From contig DAIOKN010000057.1 in assembly GCA_036756705.1 (NCBI GenBank), forward strand, positions 1 through 6,786: DNA of 6,786 nucleotides, given 5' to 3'. Made by a program: the position numbers and the translations under genes. Source of the DNA: Caproicibacter sp002399225 (GTDB taxonomy: Bacteria > Bacillota > Clostridia > Oscillospirales > Acutalibacteraceae). How positions within the stretch are numbered: position 1 is the first letter of the stretch; every line of letters starts with the position of its first letter. The notes under the pieces are model-generated. The model did no database searches. It had not been told where the DNA came from and saw only the letters and a list, made by a program, of their open reading frames with translations. Positions 5,765-6,786 of this stretch are shown here, in pieces.

Positions 5765-5897
5765 AATAATTTATCGAGTGAAAATGAGCTATCCTACGAA
5801 GGTTCAGCGAGGAACAGATCATCAGGAGTTTAAACAGATAGCCCTTGGAGAGGGGCTCTAAACACTACTACTTTTTTTATATGGCGATGGCATACTT
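5765..5897 (+). promoter_or_regulatory. Possibly structured 5' leader of the dipeptidase mRNA
   Basis: GCTATC (5788-5793) can pair with GATAGC (5837-5842), enclosing a GTTC/GAAC hairpin (5802-5805 with 5812-5815). An alternative hairpin AGCCCTT (5840-5846) / AGGGGCT (5851-5857) with a GGAG loop shares bases 5840-5842 with the long-range helix, so the two are mutually exclusive. A run of seven T (5872-5878) comes 14 bases after the alternative hairpin, too far for a standard terminator. No known riboswitch class was recognised. Confidence 0.35.
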
Positions 5898-6786
5898 ATG
5901 GCTTGTACAACAATTCTGGTTGGGAAAAAAGCATCCTATGACAATTCTACCATGATCGCACGAAATGACGATTCCGGCTCTGATCATTTTACCGCTAAAA
6001 AATTCGTAACGATTCATCCCGAGGAGCAGTCCGCAACCTACAAATCCGTGCTTTCCCATGTGACAATCGAACTGCCCCAAAATCCCATGCGATTTACGGC
6101 AGTACCGAATGCCCTGGAAGGCAAGGGCATTTGGGCCGCCAGCGGTGTAAACGAGGCAAACGTCGGTATGACGGCCACGGAAACCATTACCTCCAATCCG
6201 AGAGTACTGGGGGCGGACCCGCTGGTCAAGTATCATCCGGCGCAGAACGGGCAACCCAAAACTGCTGGCGGCATTGGCGAGGAAGATATCGTTTTTATCG
6301 TGCTTCCTTACATTCACAGTGCCCGTGAAGGTGTTGAGAGGCTGGGTGGCTTGCTGGAAAAGTACGGTACCTATGAGATGAACGGCATTGCCTTTCAGGA
6401 TGTCAATGAAATCTGGTGGATGGAAACCATCGGCGGCCATCACTGGATCGCCAGAAAGGTACCGGATGATGTTTATGCCGTGATGCCAAATCAGCTGGGA
6501 CTTGACCGGTTTGATCTGGAGGATGCACTTACCGAAAAGAAAAACTATCTGTGCTCCGCTGATATGCAGGAGTTCATTGAAAAAAGACATTTGAATCTGT
6601 CGCAAAACGGAGATCTGAATCCGAGAGACGCTTTTGGAAGTCACGAGGATGCGGATCATGTTTACAACACGCCGCGCGCCTGGTTCGTCCTGCGGTATTT
6701 TAACCCCCGCACCAAAGTATGGGACGGCCCGAATGCGGATTTCACGCCGCGTTCCGATGATCTGCCCTGGTGCATGGTGCCGGAGA
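5898..6786 (+). CDS. C69-family (PepD-like) dipeptidase, 3' end beyond the window
   Basis: 296 codons are visible and the frame is still open at the right edge; family members are roughly 470-530 residues. The N-terminus MACTTILVGKKAS, followed by D15-N-S-T-M-I-A-R-N-D, is the hallmark of peptidase family C69, an Ntn hydrolase group whose nucleophile is the Cys near the N-terminus, here C3, presumably exposed by removal of two residues. Other family segments are IWAASGVNEANVGM at about 78-91, an LPYIHSAREGV region near 137-147, and IWWMETIGGHHW at 172-183. The enzyme is expected to be cytoplasmic and to split dipeptides. The start is fixed by the conserved Cys; only a weak GATGG (5886-5890) precedes it. 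It is preceded by a clear promoter and a 133-base leader. The active-site assignment rests on family knowledge. Confidence 0.88.
   Translation, partial: MACTTILVGKKASYDNSTMIARNDDSGSDHFTAKKFVTIHPEEQSATYKSVLSHVTIELPQNPMRFTAVPNALEGKGIWAASGVNEANVGMTATETITSNPRVLGADPLVKYHPAQNGQPKTAGGIGEEDIVFIVLPYIHSAREGVERLGGLLEKYGTYEMNGIAFQDVNEIWWMETIGGHHWIARKVPDDVYAVMPNQLGLDRFDLEDALTEKKNYLCSADMQEFIEKRHLNLSQNGDLNPRDAFGSHEDADHVYNTPRAWFVLRYFNPRTKVWDGPNADFTPRSDDLPWCMVPE

Noticed and set aside
5872..5878. T7 run in the dipeptidase leader as an intrinsic terminator
   Set aside because: The nearest hairpin ends 14 bases before the T run, too far for a standard terminator; kept only as part of the leader description.
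5840..5900. Fluoride or preQ1 riboswitch before the dipeptidase
   Set aside because: GGCGATGGCAT and GGTTC fragments looked suggestive, but the remaining conserved parts of these classes are absent.
5877..6659. 260-codon minus-strand open frame
   Set aside because: It lies antisense to the clear C69 dipeptidase, whose plus-strand frame is open to the window edge and has family motifs throughout.

Overview
The window looks like chromosome from an anaerobic, endospore-forming Firmicute, most likely class Clostridia. The evidence is a PdaA-type spore-cortex deacetylase with a sigma-G-like promoter, strong AGGAG-type ribosome binding sites, textbook TTGACx-N17-TATAAT promoters, several long intrinsic terminators, and protein sequences of clostridial flavour (CstA, C69 dipeptidase, M56 antirepressor). 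The species cannot be named from sequence alone.

Layout. Bases 1-54 are the 3' part of a tRNA-Ala (anticodon GGC), followed by a U-tailed hairpin that could terminate transcription from both sides. On the minus strand, 2342 down to 266 is a two-gene operon: a BlaI/MecI-type repressor followed, one base later, by a BlaR1-like M56 metalloprotease. The operon has a near-consensus promoter whose -10 is overlapped by a BlaI-type dyad, so it is probably autoregulated. The protease has the HExxH site, but its extracellular part is not a penicillin-binding domain. It looks like two small NTF2-like domains, so the signal is probably not a beta-lactam. No regulated effector gene lies next to the pair.

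Bases 2410-2772 are an AT-rich stretch without a credible gene. A CstA-family transporter (2812-3915, plus) follows. It lacks the N-terminal part of the family, and recognisable CstA sequence continues in frame upstream of its first ATG, so it is probably a truncated remnant. It ends in a strong terminator.

Bases 4089-4970 (plus) encode a lipoprotein polysaccharide deacetylase of the PdaA type, with its own promoter and terminator. Convergent to it (5413-5063, minus) is a small VOC/glyoxalase-fold protein. Next on the minus strand is a possible 64-residue membrane peptide (5715-5521). Divergently, a good promoter at 5730-5758 drives a roughly 130-nt leader with possible RNA structure, then a C69-family dipeptidase (from 5898) that runs off the right edge.

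Most genes here are separate transcription units; the only evident operon is the repressor/antirepressor pair. No mobile element, CRISPR array or phage gene was seen. The most unusual items are the non-PBP sensor of the M56 protein, the decapitated cstA, and the dipeptidase leader.
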